Under the pieces are notes generated by a model that saw only the letters and a list, made by a program, of their open reading frames with translations, had not been told where the DNA came from and did no database searches. 64,000 bases of DNA, from contig NZ_CP037948.1 in the NCBI RefSeq assembly GCF_004358425.1, positions 558,001 to 622,000 on the forward strand. The letters are read 5' to 3'. Positions 19,223 to 27,577 of the stretch are shown here, one piece after another. The position numbers were made by a program, and so were the translations under genes. The stretch comes from Qipengyuania sediminis. GTDB taxonomy: Bacteria > Pseudomonadota > Alphaproteobacteria > Sphingomonadales > Sphingomonadaceae. Position 1 is the first letter of the stretch. Each line of letters opens with the position of its first letter.

Positions 19223-20941
19223 TCACTCGCCCTTCTTCTTCAGCGCTTCACCAAGGATATCGCCCAGCGAAGCGCCGCTGTCGGAAGAGCCGAACTGCGC
19301 CACCGCTTCCTTCTCCTCGTGGATCTGGCGCGCCTTGACGGAGAAGTTGGGCTTCTTCGAGCGGTCGAAACCGATCACCATCGCATCGAGCTTGGCGCCG
19401 ACCTGGAAGCGGTCGGGGCGCTGCTCGTCGCGGTCGCGGCCGAGATCGCTGCGCTTGATGAAGCCGGTCGCGCCGTCCTCGCCCACCTGCACCTCGAGCC
19501 CGCCGTCGCGGACCTCCAGCACGGTGACAGTGACGACATCGTTCTTCTTGAGCCCGCCGCTGCCCGCCGAGGCGCCGCCGCCGGCCGCCGAAGGCGCGCC
19601 CTTCTCGAGCTGCTTCATGCCGAGGCTGATGCGCTCCTTCTCGATATCGACATCGAGCACGACCGCCTCGACCTCTTCGCCCTTGCGGTGCAGCGCCAGC
19701 GCGTCCTCGCCCGAGATACCCCAGGCGATGTCCGACATGTGGACCATGCCATCGACATCACCGTCGAGACCGATGAAGAGCCCGAACTCGGTCGCGTTCT
19801 TGACCTCGCCGGTGACCTTGCTGCCCACGGGGTGCTTCTGGGCGAAGTCTTCCCAGGGATTGCCCTGCGCCTGCTTCAGGCCGAGCGAAATGCGCCGCTT
19901 GTCGCTGTCGACCTCGAGCACCATCACATCGACCTCCTGGCTGGTCGAGACGATCTTGCCAGGGTGCACGTTCTTCTTGGTCCAGCTCATCTCGCTGACA
20001 TGGACCAGGCCCTCGATCCCCGGCTCGATCTCAACGAAAGCGCCGTATTCGGTGATGTTGGTGACCTGGCCGCGCAGCTTGGTGCCGACCGGATACTTCT
20101 GCGCCACCGCATCCCAGGGATCGCTCTCCAGCTGCTTCATGCCGAGGCTGATGCGCTGCGTATCCTCGTTGATGCGGATGATCTGGACCTTCACGGTCTG
20201 ACCGATCTCGATCACCTCGCTCGGGTGATTGACCCGCTTGTAGCTCATGTCTGTGACATGGAGCAGGCCGTCGATCCCGCCGAGGTCGACGAAGGCGCCG
20301 TAGTCGGTGATGTTCTTGACCACGCCGTCGATGATCTGGCCTTCCGCCAGCTTGTCGATCAGCTCGCTGCGCTGCTCGGCACGGGTTTCCTCCAGCACCG
20401 CGCGGCGGGAAACGACGATATTGCCGCGCCGGCGGTCCATCTTCAGCACCATGAAGGGCTGCGGCATATCCATGAGCGGACCGACGTCGCGCACCGGACG
20501 GATATCGACCTGGCTGCCGGGGAGGAAGGCGACGGCGCCGTCGAGGTCGACAGTGAAGCCGCCCTTGACCCGGCCGAAGATGCGCCCTTCGACGCGCTTG
20601 CCTTCGCCGAATTCGCTTTCGAGCTTGTCCCAGGCGGCTTCGCGGCGGGCGCGGTCGCGGCTGAGCATGGCCTCGCCTTCGGAGTTCTCGACCCGGTCGA
20701 CATAGACCTCGACTTCGTCGCCAACCTTGGGGGCGGTGTCCTCGTCGCCGCGCTCGAATTCCTTGATGTCGACCCGGCCCTCGCTCTTGAGGCCCACGTC
20801 GATGACCACGAGGCCGTTCTCGATCGCGGTCACGGTGCCTTTGACCACGCGGCCTTCGAAGCCGCCGTCGGCCGCACCGCCGAGCTGTTCGTTGAGCAGC
20901 GCCTCGAAATCGGCGCGCGTTGGGTTGGCAGTGGATGCCAT
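19223..20941 (-). CDS. rpsA: 30S ribosomal protein S1
   Basis: 572-residue mRNA-binding ribosomal protein with six S1/OB-fold repeats; repeats 3-6 are clearly marked by the recurring G-x-V-x-N-(I/A)-TE-(Y/F)-GAFV and HVSEMSW-type motifs. Start ATG at 20941 has AAGGA 7 nt upstream; an upstream in-frame extension to 21019 is non-family sequence from the leader. The C-terminal tail ends in the lysine-rich EALKKKGE. Follows cmk as in many proteobacteria. Confidence 0.97.
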   Translation of the reverse strand: MASTANPTRADFEALLNEQLGGAADGGFEGRVVKGTVTAIENGLVVIDVGLKSEGRVDIKEFERGDEDTAPKVGDEVEVYVDRVENSEGEAMLSRDRARREAAWDKLESEFGEGKRVEGRIFGRVKGGFTVDLDGAVAFLPGSQVDIRPVRDVGPLMDMPQPFMVLKMDRRRGNIVVSRRAVLEETRAEQRSELIDKLAEGQIIDGVVKNITDYGAFVDLGGIDGLLHVTDMSYKRVNHPSEVIEIGQTVKVQIIRINEDTQRISLGMKQLESDPWDAVAQKYPVGTKLRGQVTNITEYGAFVEIEPGIEGLVHVSEMSWTKKNVHPGKIVSTSQEVDVMVLEVDSDKRRISLGLKQAQGNPWEDFAQKHPVGSKVTGEVKNATEFGLFIGLDGDVDGMVHMSDIAWGISGEDALALHRKGEEVEAVVLDVDIEKERISLGMKQLEKGAPSAAGGGASAGSGGLKKNDVVTVTVLEVRDGGLEVQVGEDGATGFIKRSDLGRDRDEQRPDRFQVGAKLDAMVIGFDRSKKPNFSVKARQIHEEKEAVAQFGSSDSGASLGDILGEALKKKGE

Positions 20942-21338
20942 GCTGGTTTCCTTACATTTGCTACCGGCCTCGGGTTTTTCCCGGGTCTTTTCTCCGCAGG
21001 CGGCGGAATTGCCGCCCACGGGCCAAGAGGGCCGTGTCCCCGCCGGGCCGGATGCCGCGGCGAAGGTCCGTTCTGGCTTTTGCTGGATTGGACGGGCGTG
21101 CCCTTAGCGCAGGGCACAGGAAAGGCAAGCGCGAAGGGCCGAAGGTTACACGTGCGTTACACCTGCCTCACGCCAGCAAGTCACTCAATCCTCAGGCGAA
21201 TCGTCAGAGCCGGGCATGGGCCCAGGCGGGGGATGCAGGAAAGCAGTTTTCGGCGGAGCCGGCAGGAAGCCAGGACCGGCTTGATCCGGGCCGAGGCTTC
21301 TCTCTGCGCGCAGCGCACAAGGGGAAGCGGGACCCGGA
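20942..21338 (-). other. 397-nt gene-free leader of rpsA with several hairpins
   Basis: No gene seen between cmk and rpsA. The stretch contains short inverted repeats at 20999-21016 (ggcggc/gccgcc) and 21098-21117 (gtgccc/gggcac) plus a REP-type element at 21271-21353. On the minus strand the first two lie in what would be the rpsA 5' untranslated region. S1 represses its own translation in other bacteria, so a structured operator is plausible, but no known motif was recognised. Confidence 0.45.
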
Positions 21339-21353
21339 TCAGGTCCGGGGTCG
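21271..21353. repeat. REP-type inverted repeat (TTGATCCGG family)
   Basis: Two related arms in opposite orientation: 21271-21293 containing ggcttgatccgggcc and 21331-21353 containing ggacccggatcaggtccg. They flank about 37 bp and resemble the dispersed palindromes found between genes in many alphaproteobacteria. Located between cmk and the rpsA leader. Confidence 0.65.
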
Positions 21354-21995
21354 CGGGGTGGGGGTATGTGGTCGAAACCTGCACGCCGCATCGACCGCCG
21401 CAATCGCCGAAGCGATCGCTTCGTCCTTGCCCAGCGCGCTTGTATCCAGGATCAGAGCGTCGGGGGCCGGGCGAAGCGGCGCATCCGCGCGCGCCATGTC
21501 GCGCGCGTCACGGCGGCGGATGTCGGCCTCGATCTCAGCCAGCGTCGCCGTGCTGCCGCGCGCCTGCATCTCGCGCCAGCGCCGCTCGGCGCGCGCCGCT
21601 GCGCTGGCGGTGACGAACAGCTTCACATCGGCATCGGGCGCGATCACCGTGCCGATGTCGCGCCCGTCGAGCACCGCGCCCCCGGCTTGCGTGGCGAAAG
21701 CGCGCTGCCGGTCGAACAGTGCCGCGCGCACGCCTTGATGGACCGAGACCCGGCTCGCCAGCCCGCCCGTCTCCTCACTGCGCAGGTGCGGATCGGCAAG
21801 CAGCGCTTCGGGAAAGCTGCACGCGGCGAGCGCGTCACTGCCGTCGTCCGGGTTGCCCTGTTCCAGAAACACCTGCCGCCCCACCGCGCGGTAGAGCAGT
21901 CCCGTGTCGAGAAACGGCAGCCCGAAATGCGCCGCCAGCGCGGCCGCGATCGTCCCCTTGCCGCTGGCGGTCGGCCCGTCGACGGCGATGATCAT
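21339..21995 (-). CDS. cmk: (d)CMP kinase
   Basis: Cytidylate kinase recycling CMP/dCMP to diphosphates. P-loop GPTASGKGT at residues 7-15 and the DGRDIGTV motif near residue 92-99 are diagnostic. 218 aa from ATG at 21995, which fits the conserved MIIAVDGP start; an in-frame extension to 22064 is not family-like. Its last codons overlap the right arm of the adjacent REP element, so the C-terminal residues (PHTPTPRPRT) may be element-derived. Confidence 0.94.
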   Translation of the reverse strand: MIIAVDGPTASGKGTIAAALAAHFGLPFLDTGLLYRAVGRQVFLEQGNPDDGSDALAACSFPEALLADPHLRSEETGGLASRVSVHQGVRAALFDRQRAFATQAGGAVLDGRDIGTVIAPDADVKLFVTASAAARAERRWREMQARGSTATLAEIEADIRRRDARDMARADAPLRPAPDALILDTSALGKDEAIASAIAAVDAACRFRPHTPTPRPRT

Positions 21996-22058
21996 GCGGG
22001 CATCGCCAGCTTCGTCACGATGGTCGTCGCCTTCAGTGGCGCCATCTTCACTCTCCAT

Positions 22059-22150
22059 CGTCACTCTGAACTCGTTTCAGCGTCCATCTTTTCCGAACCC
22101 GCCTTCGGTCGAGAAGGCGAGATGGATGCCCGAACACGTTCGGCATGACG
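22059..22150. repeat. REP-type inverted repeat between aroA and cmk
   Basis: Arms 22059-22089 and 22120-22150 are imperfect inverted copies; they share cgtca, gaac, gtt and tccatct blocks in register. The loop contains a further cgccttcggtcgagaaggcg palindrome. A second family of dispersed palindrome distinct from the gagc-tgtcgaag type elsewhere in the window. Confidence 0.75.
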
Positions 22151-22175
22151 GAATGGGGCGGAGGGTCGACTGTAC

Positions 22176-23513
22176 TCACCTCTCCGTCGCCCTCGCCAGC
22201 AGCGCCTCGAAGCCCGGAAAGCTCGTCGCGATGGGGCGCGTGTCATCGACCTCCACTCCGTTGCGGCTCGCCAGCCCGGCAATCGCCAGGCTCATGGCGA
22301 TGCGGTGGTCGAGATGCGATGCTACCGGGCCGCCGGCCTCTGATGTGCCGAGGAGAGGGTCGCCGTTGGTGCCGTCGATCGCCAGCCCGTCGGCGCGTTC
22401 GTCGACCCGCGCGCCGACGGCGGCCAGCGCCGCGGCCATGACAGCGAGACGGTCGGATTCCTTGACCCGCAGCTCTTCCAGCCCGCGCGTCACTGTGCGG
22501 CCCCTGGCACAGGCGGCGGCAACGAAGAGCGCGGGAAATTCGTCGATCATGGCCGGGGCGAGGGCGGGGTCCACTTCGATCCCGAAGAGAGACGCATGGC
22601 GGACGTGGAGGTCGGCCACCGGCTCGCTCCCGGCCTCGCGCGGAGCGAGTTCGGTGATGTCCGCACCCATCTGCCGCAGGACAGTGACGAGCCCGGTGCG
22701 AGCGGGATTCACGCCGACGTTCTCGATCACCAGATCGCTGCCGGGCACGATGCTGGCGGCGACGAGGAAGAAGGCCGCGCTTGAAGGATCGCCCGGCACC
22801 TCGATCGATCGCGGCCGCAGCTCTGGCTGGCCGACAATGCGGATGACCCGCGCGCCGCTGTCCTCGCCGATCTCGAGCGAGGCGCCGAAGCCCTCCAGCA
22901 TCCGCTCGGTATGATCGCGCGTCGGCGTGGGCTCGATCACCGTGGTGATGCCGGGGGTGTTGAGGCCCGCCAGCAGCACGGCGCTCTTCACCTGCGCGCT
23001 GGCGACGGGGAGGCGATAGGTAACTGGCACGGCTGGCTCGATCCCCGCCATCAGCAGGGGCAGCGTTCCGCCGGGGCTGGCCTCGAAGCGCGCGCCCATC
23101 TGCGCGAGCGGCGCGATCACGCGGGCCATCGGGCGGCGTGACAGGCTGGCATCGCCCGTGAAGACAGCGGTCACCGCCTGGCTCGCGAGCAGCCCCATGA
23201 GCAGACGGGCCGAAGTGCCCGAATTGCCCATCTCAAGCGCGCCTCCCGGTTGCAGAAGGCCGCCGGTGCCCATGCCCGCCACGATCCAGTCGCTGCCGTC
23301 GCGCGCGATCCGCGCACCCATCTGGCGGAGCGCCGTGGCCGTGGCCAGCACGTCCTCCCCCTCCAGCAAACCGGCAATCCGCGTCTCGCCGATCGCCATA
23401 GCGCCCAGCATCAGCGCGCGGTGACTGATCGATTTGTCGCCCGGCACGCGGATGCGGCCCGTGAGCGGCCCCGTTGGCATGAAACGGCGCGGTTCGGGGG
23501 CATCGCCGGGCAT
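22176..23513 (-). CDS. aroA: 3-phosphoshikimate 1-carboxyvinyltransferase (EPSP synthase)
   Basis: Joins shikimate-3-phosphate and PEP in aromatic amino-acid synthesis. The PEP-binding segment PGDKSISHRALML lies at about residues 23-35 and the GNSGTSARLLMGLL motif near 95-108; the alanine-free NSGTSAR sequence and overall form fit the class II-like enzymes of alphaproteobacteria. 445 aa from ATG at 23513. aroA-cmk-rpsA is a conserved order. Confidence 0.95.
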   Translation of the reverse strand: MPGDAPEPRRFMPTGPLTGRIRVPGDKSISHRALMLGAMAIGETRIAGLLEGEDVLATATALRQMGARIARDGSDWIVAGMGTGGLLQPGGALEMGNSGTSARLLMGLLASQAVTAVFTGDASLSRRPMARVIAPLAQMGARFEASPGGTLPLLMAGIEPAVPVTYRLPVASAQVKSAVLLAGLNTPGITTVIEPTPTRDHTERMLEGFGASLEIGEDSGARVIRIVGQPELRPRSIEVPGDPSSAAFFLVAASIVPGSDLVIENVGVNPARTGLVTVLRQMGADITELAPREAGSEPVADLHVRHASLFGIEVDPALAPAMIDEFPALFVAAACARGRTVTRGLEELRVKESDRLAVMAAALAAVGARVDERADGLAIDGTNGDPLLGTSEAGGPVASHLDHRIAMSLAIAGLASRNGVEVDDTRPIATSFPGFEALLARATER

Positions 23514-23578
23514 GGGGGGCGGCTTTGACAGCGGGGGGGTGTTCTGGCAAGGCGCGCGCCGACGCGGTGCCCGGCTGC

Positions 23579-23608
23579 TTGACACGGGGCCGGACGTTTC
23601 CATCTACT
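23579..23608 (+). promoter_or_regulatory. candidate sigma-70 promoter for the TIGR02300 gene
   Basis: A perfect TTGACA (23579-23584) is followed after 18 bp by TCTACT (23603-23608; 4 of 6 to TATAAT). It lies 49 nt before the ATG of the TIGR02300 gene in the aroA divergent region. Confidence 0.5.
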
Positions 23609-23656
23609 TTCGCGCAACGGACCCGGTCGGGTCCAGCGAATGCGAGGATTTTTGAC

Positions 23657-23971
23657 ATGCCCAAGCCCGAATGGGGAACCAAGCGCACCTGCCCGCAGAC
23701 GGGCGAACGCTTCTATGATCTCGGCAACGACAACCCCGTCACCAGCCCCAACGGTCATCAATGGTACCCCGAACCGGTGCTGAAGTCCAAGCAGCCGATC
23801 CCGTTCGAGGAAGCCAAGAAGAAGGAGGTCGAGGCCGACAGCGACCTGGCCGACGAGGATCTGGACGTGATCGAGGACGACGATGCGACCGCGGATGCGG
23901 ACGTCGATCTCGACACCGACGATGATCTCGGCATCAGCAATGACGATACCGAGAACGAGCACGAGAGCTGA
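23657..23971 (+). CDS. TIGR02300 family protein (FYDLN acid-rich)
   Basis: 104-residue protein with a conserved N-terminal half (GTKRTCPQTGERFYDLGND, residues 7-25, then SPNGHQWYPEPV) and a highly acidic C-terminal tail rich in Asp and Glu. The pattern is the alphaproteobacterial TIGR02300 family of unknown function; the two-cysteine start of a possible zinc site has only one cysteine here (Cys12). GAGGA lies 9 nt upstream of the ATG. Followed by tRNA-Ala. Confidence 0.88.
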   Translation: MPKPEWGTKRTCPQTGERFYDLGNDNPVTSPNGHQWYPEPVLKSKQPIPFEEAKKKEVEADSDLADEDLDVIEDDDATADADVDLDTDDDLGISNDDTENEHES

Positions 23972-24023
23972 TTTTCATCCTTGCGTTTCAGGGGCGCGGC
24001 GCATAGGGGCCGCGCCCTGATAC

Positions 24024-24099
24024 GGGGCCTTAGCTCAGCTGGGAGAGCGCCTGCATGGCATGCAGGAGGTCAGCGGTTCGATCCCGCTAGGCTCCACCA
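24024..24099 (+). tRNA. tRNA-Ala (anticodon GGC)
   Basis: Full cloverleaf of 76 nt including encoded CCA. The acceptor stem 5' ggggcct pairs with aggctcc and contains the G3:U70 identity pair; D arm gctcagctgggagagc, anticodon loop atGGCat, and T arm with ggttcgatcc are standard. Decodes GCC/GCU alanine codons. Confidence 0.97.
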
Positions 24100-24311
24100 T
24101 TTTATCGCCTTTTGCCCCGTGGCGGGCTGCAAATGGCGGTTTCGAGCGCTTCCGGTGCTCACGGCCATTTAGGCCGCTGCGCGCCGGGTCACTCGTAACC
24201 ACCGTTTTCGCTTCCACCACGCGCCAAAATCCGACAAAATGGCTTTTGTACTACGCTGGCTGACGAGGGTTCGTCCGCCGGCGTTTTTCGCGTTTAAAGG
24301 ATTTGGCCGTC

Positions 24312-25754
24312 ATGTTCGACACCCTCTCCGATCGGCTTGGCTCCGTTTTCGATCGCCTGCGCGGCCGGGGGGCGCTGGGCGAGGCGGATGTGCGCGAGGC
24401 GATGCGCGAGATCCGTATCGCGCTGCTGGAGGCCGATGTCGCGTTGCCGGTGGTGCGCCGCTTCGTCGATGCGGTGACGGAAAAGGCGGTAGGGCAGGAT
24501 GTGCTGCGCTCGGTCACGCCGGGGCAGCAGGTCGTCAAGATCGTCAGTGACGAGCTGACCGAGATGCTGGGCGGCGACGAAGTGGCGGGGCTCAACCTTG
24601 CCGCGCGGCCGCCGGTGGTGATCATGATGGTCGGCCTCCAGGGCTCGGGCAAGACCACCACCACCGCCAAGCTCGGCAAGCTTCTGAAGGAGAAGCAGGG
24701 CAAGAAGGCGCTGATGGCGTCGCTGGACGTCAATCGTCCGGCGGCGCAGGAGCAGCTTGCGGTGCTCGGCGAGCAGGTGGGGGTCGCCACGCTGCCGATC
24801 GTCAAGGGCCAGCAGCCGGTCGATATCGCCCGCCGCGCGGCGGAGGCGGCGCGGCTGCAGAATGCCGATGTGCTGCTGCTCGACACCGCAGGCCGGCTGC
24901 ATGTCGATGAAGCCTTGATGGCGGAAATGAGGGCGATCGCCGGGGTCAGCGCGCCGACCGAGGTGCTGTTGGTGGTCGACAGCCTCACCGGCCAGGACGC
25001 GGTCAATGTCGCGCAATCGTTCAGCGGCGAAGTTCCCCTGACCGGCGTGATCCTCACCCGCATGGACGGCGATGCGCGCGGCGGCGCGGCGCTCTCGATG
25101 CGCTATGTCACCGGCAAGCCGATCAAGTTCGCAGGCACCGGCGAGAAGCTCGATGCGATCGAGCCCTTCGATGCCAAGCGCGTCGCTGGCCGCATCCTCG
25201 GCATGGGCGATGTCGTCAGCCTGGTCGAGCGCGCGGCCGAGACGATCAAGGCCGAAGATGCCGAGGCGCTGGTGAAGCGCATGGTCAAGGGCCAGTTCGA
25301 TCTCAACGACTTGCGGACGCAACTTAGACAGATGCAGAGCATGGGCGGGCTCGGAATGCTCGCCGGGATGCTCCCCGGCATGAAGAAGGCCAAGGCGGCG
25401 ATGGCGGCGAGCGGGGTGGATGACCGCGTGCTGCTCCACATGGACGCGATCATCGGCAGCATGACTGCGAAGGAGCGCGAACGGCCTGAGCTGCTCAACG
25501 CCAAGCGCAAGAAGCGGGTGGCGGCGGGCTCCGGCACCGAGGTGCAGGACGTCAACAAGCTGCTCAAGATGCACCAGGAGATGGCCCGCGCGATGAAGCA
25601 GATCAGGAAGATGGGCGGGCTCAAGGGCCTCGGCGCCATGTTTGGCGGGGGCGGCATGCCCGGGCTGGGCGGCGGGGGCGGCGCTGCCCCGCAGTTACCC
25701 GGGCTTGGCGGCGGCAAGCTTCCGCCCGGACTTCAGGACCTTATGAAGAAGTAA
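24312..25754 (+). CDS. ffh: signal recognition particle protein Ffh
   Basis: SRP54 GTPase that targets nascent membrane proteins to FtsY/SecYEG with 4.5S RNA. 480 aa; NG domain with G1 GLQGSGKTT (108-116), DTAGRLH and TRMDGDARGGAALS, then the methionine-rich M domain ending in a Gly/Pro/Met tail. ATG at 24312 has AAAGG about 11 nt upstream. First gene of the conserved ffh-rpsP-rimM series; no ffs RNA gene was recognised in the window. Confidence 0.97.
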   Translation: MFDTLSDRLGSVFDRLRGRGALGEADVREAMREIRIALLEADVALPVVRRFVDAVTEKAVGQDVLRSVTPGQQVVKIVSDELTEMLGGDEVAGLNLAARPPVVIMMVGLQGSGKTTTTAKLGKLLKEKQGKKALMASLDVNRPAAQEQLAVLGEQVGVATLPIVKGQQPVDIARRAAEAARLQNADVLLLDTAGRLHVDEALMAEMRAIAGVSAPTEVLLVVDSLTGQDAVNVAQSFSGEVPLTGVILTRMDGDARGGAALSMRYVTGKPIKFAGTGEKLDAIEPFDAKRVAGRILGMGDVVSLVERAAETIKAEDAEALVKRMVKGQFDLNDLRTQLRQMQSMGGLGMLAGMLPGMKKAKAAMAASGVDDRVLLHMDAIIGSMTAKERERPELLNAKRKKRVAAGSGTEVQDVNKLLKMHQEMARAMKQIRKMGGLKGLGAMFGGGGMPGLGGGGGAAPQLPGLGGGKLPPGLQDLMKK

Positions 25755-25789
25755 TCACAACCACTTGTTTCGATTGAAAGGCATTTAAG

Positions 25790-26410
25790 ATGGCAGTATC
25801 CATTCGCTTGTCGCGGGGCGGCGCCAAGAAGCGCCCCTATTACCGGATCGTGGTGGCCGACAGCCGCGCCAGCCGCGATGGCAAATATCTCGAGCAGATC
25901 GGCACCTATAACCCGCTCCTTCCCAAGGACAGCGCGGAGCGGGTGAAGCTTAACGAGGATCGCGCGCGTTATTGGCTGGGCGTCGGCGCGCAGGCGACCG
26001 ACCGGGTCGCCCGCTTCCTCGACGCCGCCGGGGTCCAGGAGCGCGCGGCGCGCAACAATCCCAAGAAGGGCGAGCAGGGCGACAAGGCCAAGGAACGCGC
26101 CGAGGAGCGCGCCAGCAAGGCTGCCGAGGCCGAGGAAGCCCGCCGCGCCGCCGAGGAAGAGGCGAAGACCGCTGCCGCTGCACCCGCTGAGGAAGCGCCC
26201 GCCGAAGCCGAAGAGACGCCCGAGGAAACCGCTGCCGAAACCCATGCCGGTACCGGCGAGGTCGAGGCTGTCGCCGAGGTGAGCGCCGCCGAAGCCCCCG
26301 CCGCCGGCGAAGACGTCGCTTCCGCGACCGTCATCGAGGCCGATGCGGTGGCGACGGGGACGGGCGCCGAAACGCTCGACCCCGCGACCGAAGACAAGGC
26401 CGGCGGCTGA
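25790..26410 (+). CDS. rpsP: 30S ribosomal protein S16 with long acidic/Ala-rich tail
   Basis: Residues 1-80 are the complete S16 fold ([20 protein letters not shown] start, [16 protein letters not shown]). Beyond about residue 88 a low-complexity extension of roughly 118 residues follows, first Lys/Glu/Ala-rich then Ala/Glu/Thr-rich. Ordinary S16 is 80-90 aa; sphingomonads often have a moderately longer tail, this one is at the long end at 206 aa. GAAAGG lies upstream. Stop overlaps the rimM ATG by 1 nt (TGATG). Confidence 0.95.
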   Translation: MAVSIRLSRGGAKKRPYYRIVVADSRASRDGKYLEQIGTYNPLLPKDSAERVKLNEDRARYWLGVGAQATDRVARFLDAAGVQERAARNNPKKGEQGDKAKERAEERASKAAEAEEARRAAEEEAKTAAAAPAEEAPAEAEETPEETAAETHAGTGEVEAVAEVSAAEAPAAGEDVASATVIEADAVATGTGAETLDPATEDKAGG

Positions 26411-26898
26411 TGCCGGACGACCGCCCCGTCACGCTCGCCGCGGTCACCGGCGCGCATGGCGTGGGCGGCGAGGTCCGGCTGAAGCTGCTGGGTGAAGGGC
26501 TCGAGGCCCTGCGCGCCCACGCGAGCTTCAACAACAACACGCTGACGCTGGAAAAGCTGCGCGACGACGGCAAGGGCGGGGCGATCGCGCGGTTCGAGGG
26601 CGTGGCCGATCGCACCGCCGCCGAAGCGCTGCGCGGCACCGCCCTCACCGTGCCGCGCGCCGCCTTGCCGCCGCTGGCGGAAGGCGAGTTCTACCATTCC
26701 GATCTCCTCGGCCTGCCGGTCTTCACCAGCGCGGGCGAACCCGTCGGCCAGGTCCACGCGGTCGAGAATTTCGGCGCGACCGACATCATCGAGATCGAAA
26801 GAGCTGACGGCGCGCTCTTCATGGTCCCCCTCACGACAGCGGCGGTGCCGGAATGGAACGAGGACCGACTTGTGATTGACGTGGCGTACGCCCCTTAG
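26410..26898 (+). CDS. rimM: ribosome maturation factor RimM
   Basis: 16S processing factor that binds S19 during 30S assembly. 162 aa with the N-terminal GAHGVGGEVRL motif and C-terminal PRC-barrel segment (EFYHSDLLGLPV, then EIERADGALFMVPLT). One-base overlap with rpsP couples their translation. Normally trmD follows directly; here a vapBC pair and an opposing flavoprotein gene intervene. Confidence 0.96.
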   Translation: MPDDRPVTLAAVTGAHGVGGEVRLKLLGEGLEALRAHASFNNNTLTLEKLRDDGKGGAIARFEGVADRTAAEALRGTALTVPRAALPPLAEGEFYHSDLLGLPVFTSAGEPVGQVHAVENFGATDIIEIERADGALFMVPLTTAAVPEWNEDRLVIDVAYAP

Positions 26899-26918
26899 TA
26901 TATACATTGCGTAGATAC
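26898..26918. promoter_or_regulatory. candidate vapBC operator
   Basis: Two near-identical octamers, gtatatac (26898-26905) and gtagatac (26911-26918), spaced by 5 bp and together forming an imperfect palindrome, lie directly upstream of vapB and overlap the rimM stop codon. VapB antitoxins normally bind such paired sites to autoregulate. Inference. Confidence 0.45.
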
Positions 26919-26930
26919 GAGGCGAGCAAG

Positions 26931-27200
26931 ATGGGTCGGGAATATACCGCCAAGAGCTTCAAGTCAGGCAACTCTATCGCCATTCGTTTGCCGGCGGCGC
27001 TTGGGATCGAACCCAATGGCGAGTGGGTCGTGACTGAGGAGAATGGCGAACTCCACCTGCGTCCCAAAGCTGTGAAGAAATACATCGATGTCAGCGGGTT
27101 CGCGGGTAAGGCCCCCGGGATTCGTTTGCTTCCGCGCGAGGATTTCGAAGAGCGCCCCAGTACGATCGCCGCGCTCGAAGCGGTTAAGGCGAGCAATTGA
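26931..27200 (+). CDS. vapB: VapB-type AbrB-fold antitoxin
   Basis: 89-residue protein with an N-terminal AbrB/MazE swapped-hairpin domain (KSGNSIAIRLPAALGI then VTEENGELHLRP) and a C-terminal toxin-binding tail. Expected to neutralise the downstream PIN toxin and repress the operon. ATG at 26931 is preceded by GAGG at 9 nt; a TTG at 26907 is possible but weaker. Overlaps vapC by 4 nt. Codon usage is less GC-biased than in rimM and trmD around it, suggesting acquisition. Confidence 0.8.
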   Translation: MGREYTAKSFKSGNSIAIRLPAALGIEPNGEWVVTEENGELHLRPKAVKKYIDVSGFAGKAPGIRLLPREDFEERPSTIAALEAVKASN

Positions 27201-27577
27201 TTCGCTTCCTCCTGGATGCAGATACCTGCGTCTATGCGATGGACCCGGATCGGTTTGAAAGCGTCAGCCTGCGCCTCGCGCAATGCGAGGTGGGAACGGC
27301 GGCGGTCTCGGCCATCACTTTTGCGGAAGTTGGTGTAGGGGTCAGGGCGGGGAAGCCACCTGCACCCGCTGTGCTCGCTGCATTCATTCGCGCGGTTCCG
27401 ATCATCGGCTTTGATGAGGCGGCCGCGCAGGCCTATGCGAATTTACCCTTCTGCCGGGCGCGGTTCGATCGGTTGCTCGCCGCGCATGCACTCAGCATCG
27501 ATGCGACGATTGTCACCAACAATCTCGCCGATTTCGCCGGCATCCCTGGCCTCAATCTGGAGAACTGGGCCGCCTAG
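27197..27577 (+). CDS. vapC: VapC-type PIN-domain ribonuclease toxin
   Basis: 126-residue PIN domain with all four catalytic acids visible: D7 in LLDADT, E44 in FAEV, D91 in [10 protein letters not shown] and D112 near the C terminus (NLADF). These coordinate Mg for RNA cleavage; VapC toxins usually cut tRNA or rRNA. Start is TTG overlapping the vapB stop (TTGA), a weak start that keeps toxin below antitoxin. The classic LLDTN motif is LLDAD here. Convergent with the flavoprotein gene, whose stop overlaps by 4 nt. Confidence 0.85.
   Translation: MIRFLLDADTCVYAMDPDRFESVSLRLAQCEVGTAAVSAITFAEVGVGVRAGKPPAPAVLAAFIRAVPIIGFDEAAAQAYANLPFCRARFDRLLAAHALSIDATIVTNNLADFAGIPGLNLENWAA

Noticed and set aside
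19319..21613. 764-codon plus-strand frame opposite rpsA
   Set aside because: Mirror of the S1 repeats; residues are Asp/His/Leu-rich antisense composition and show no domain.
24100..24311. SRP 4.5S RNA gene near ffh
   Set aside because: No ggaagcag-type signature or hairpin of the right size in the 212 nt before ffh.
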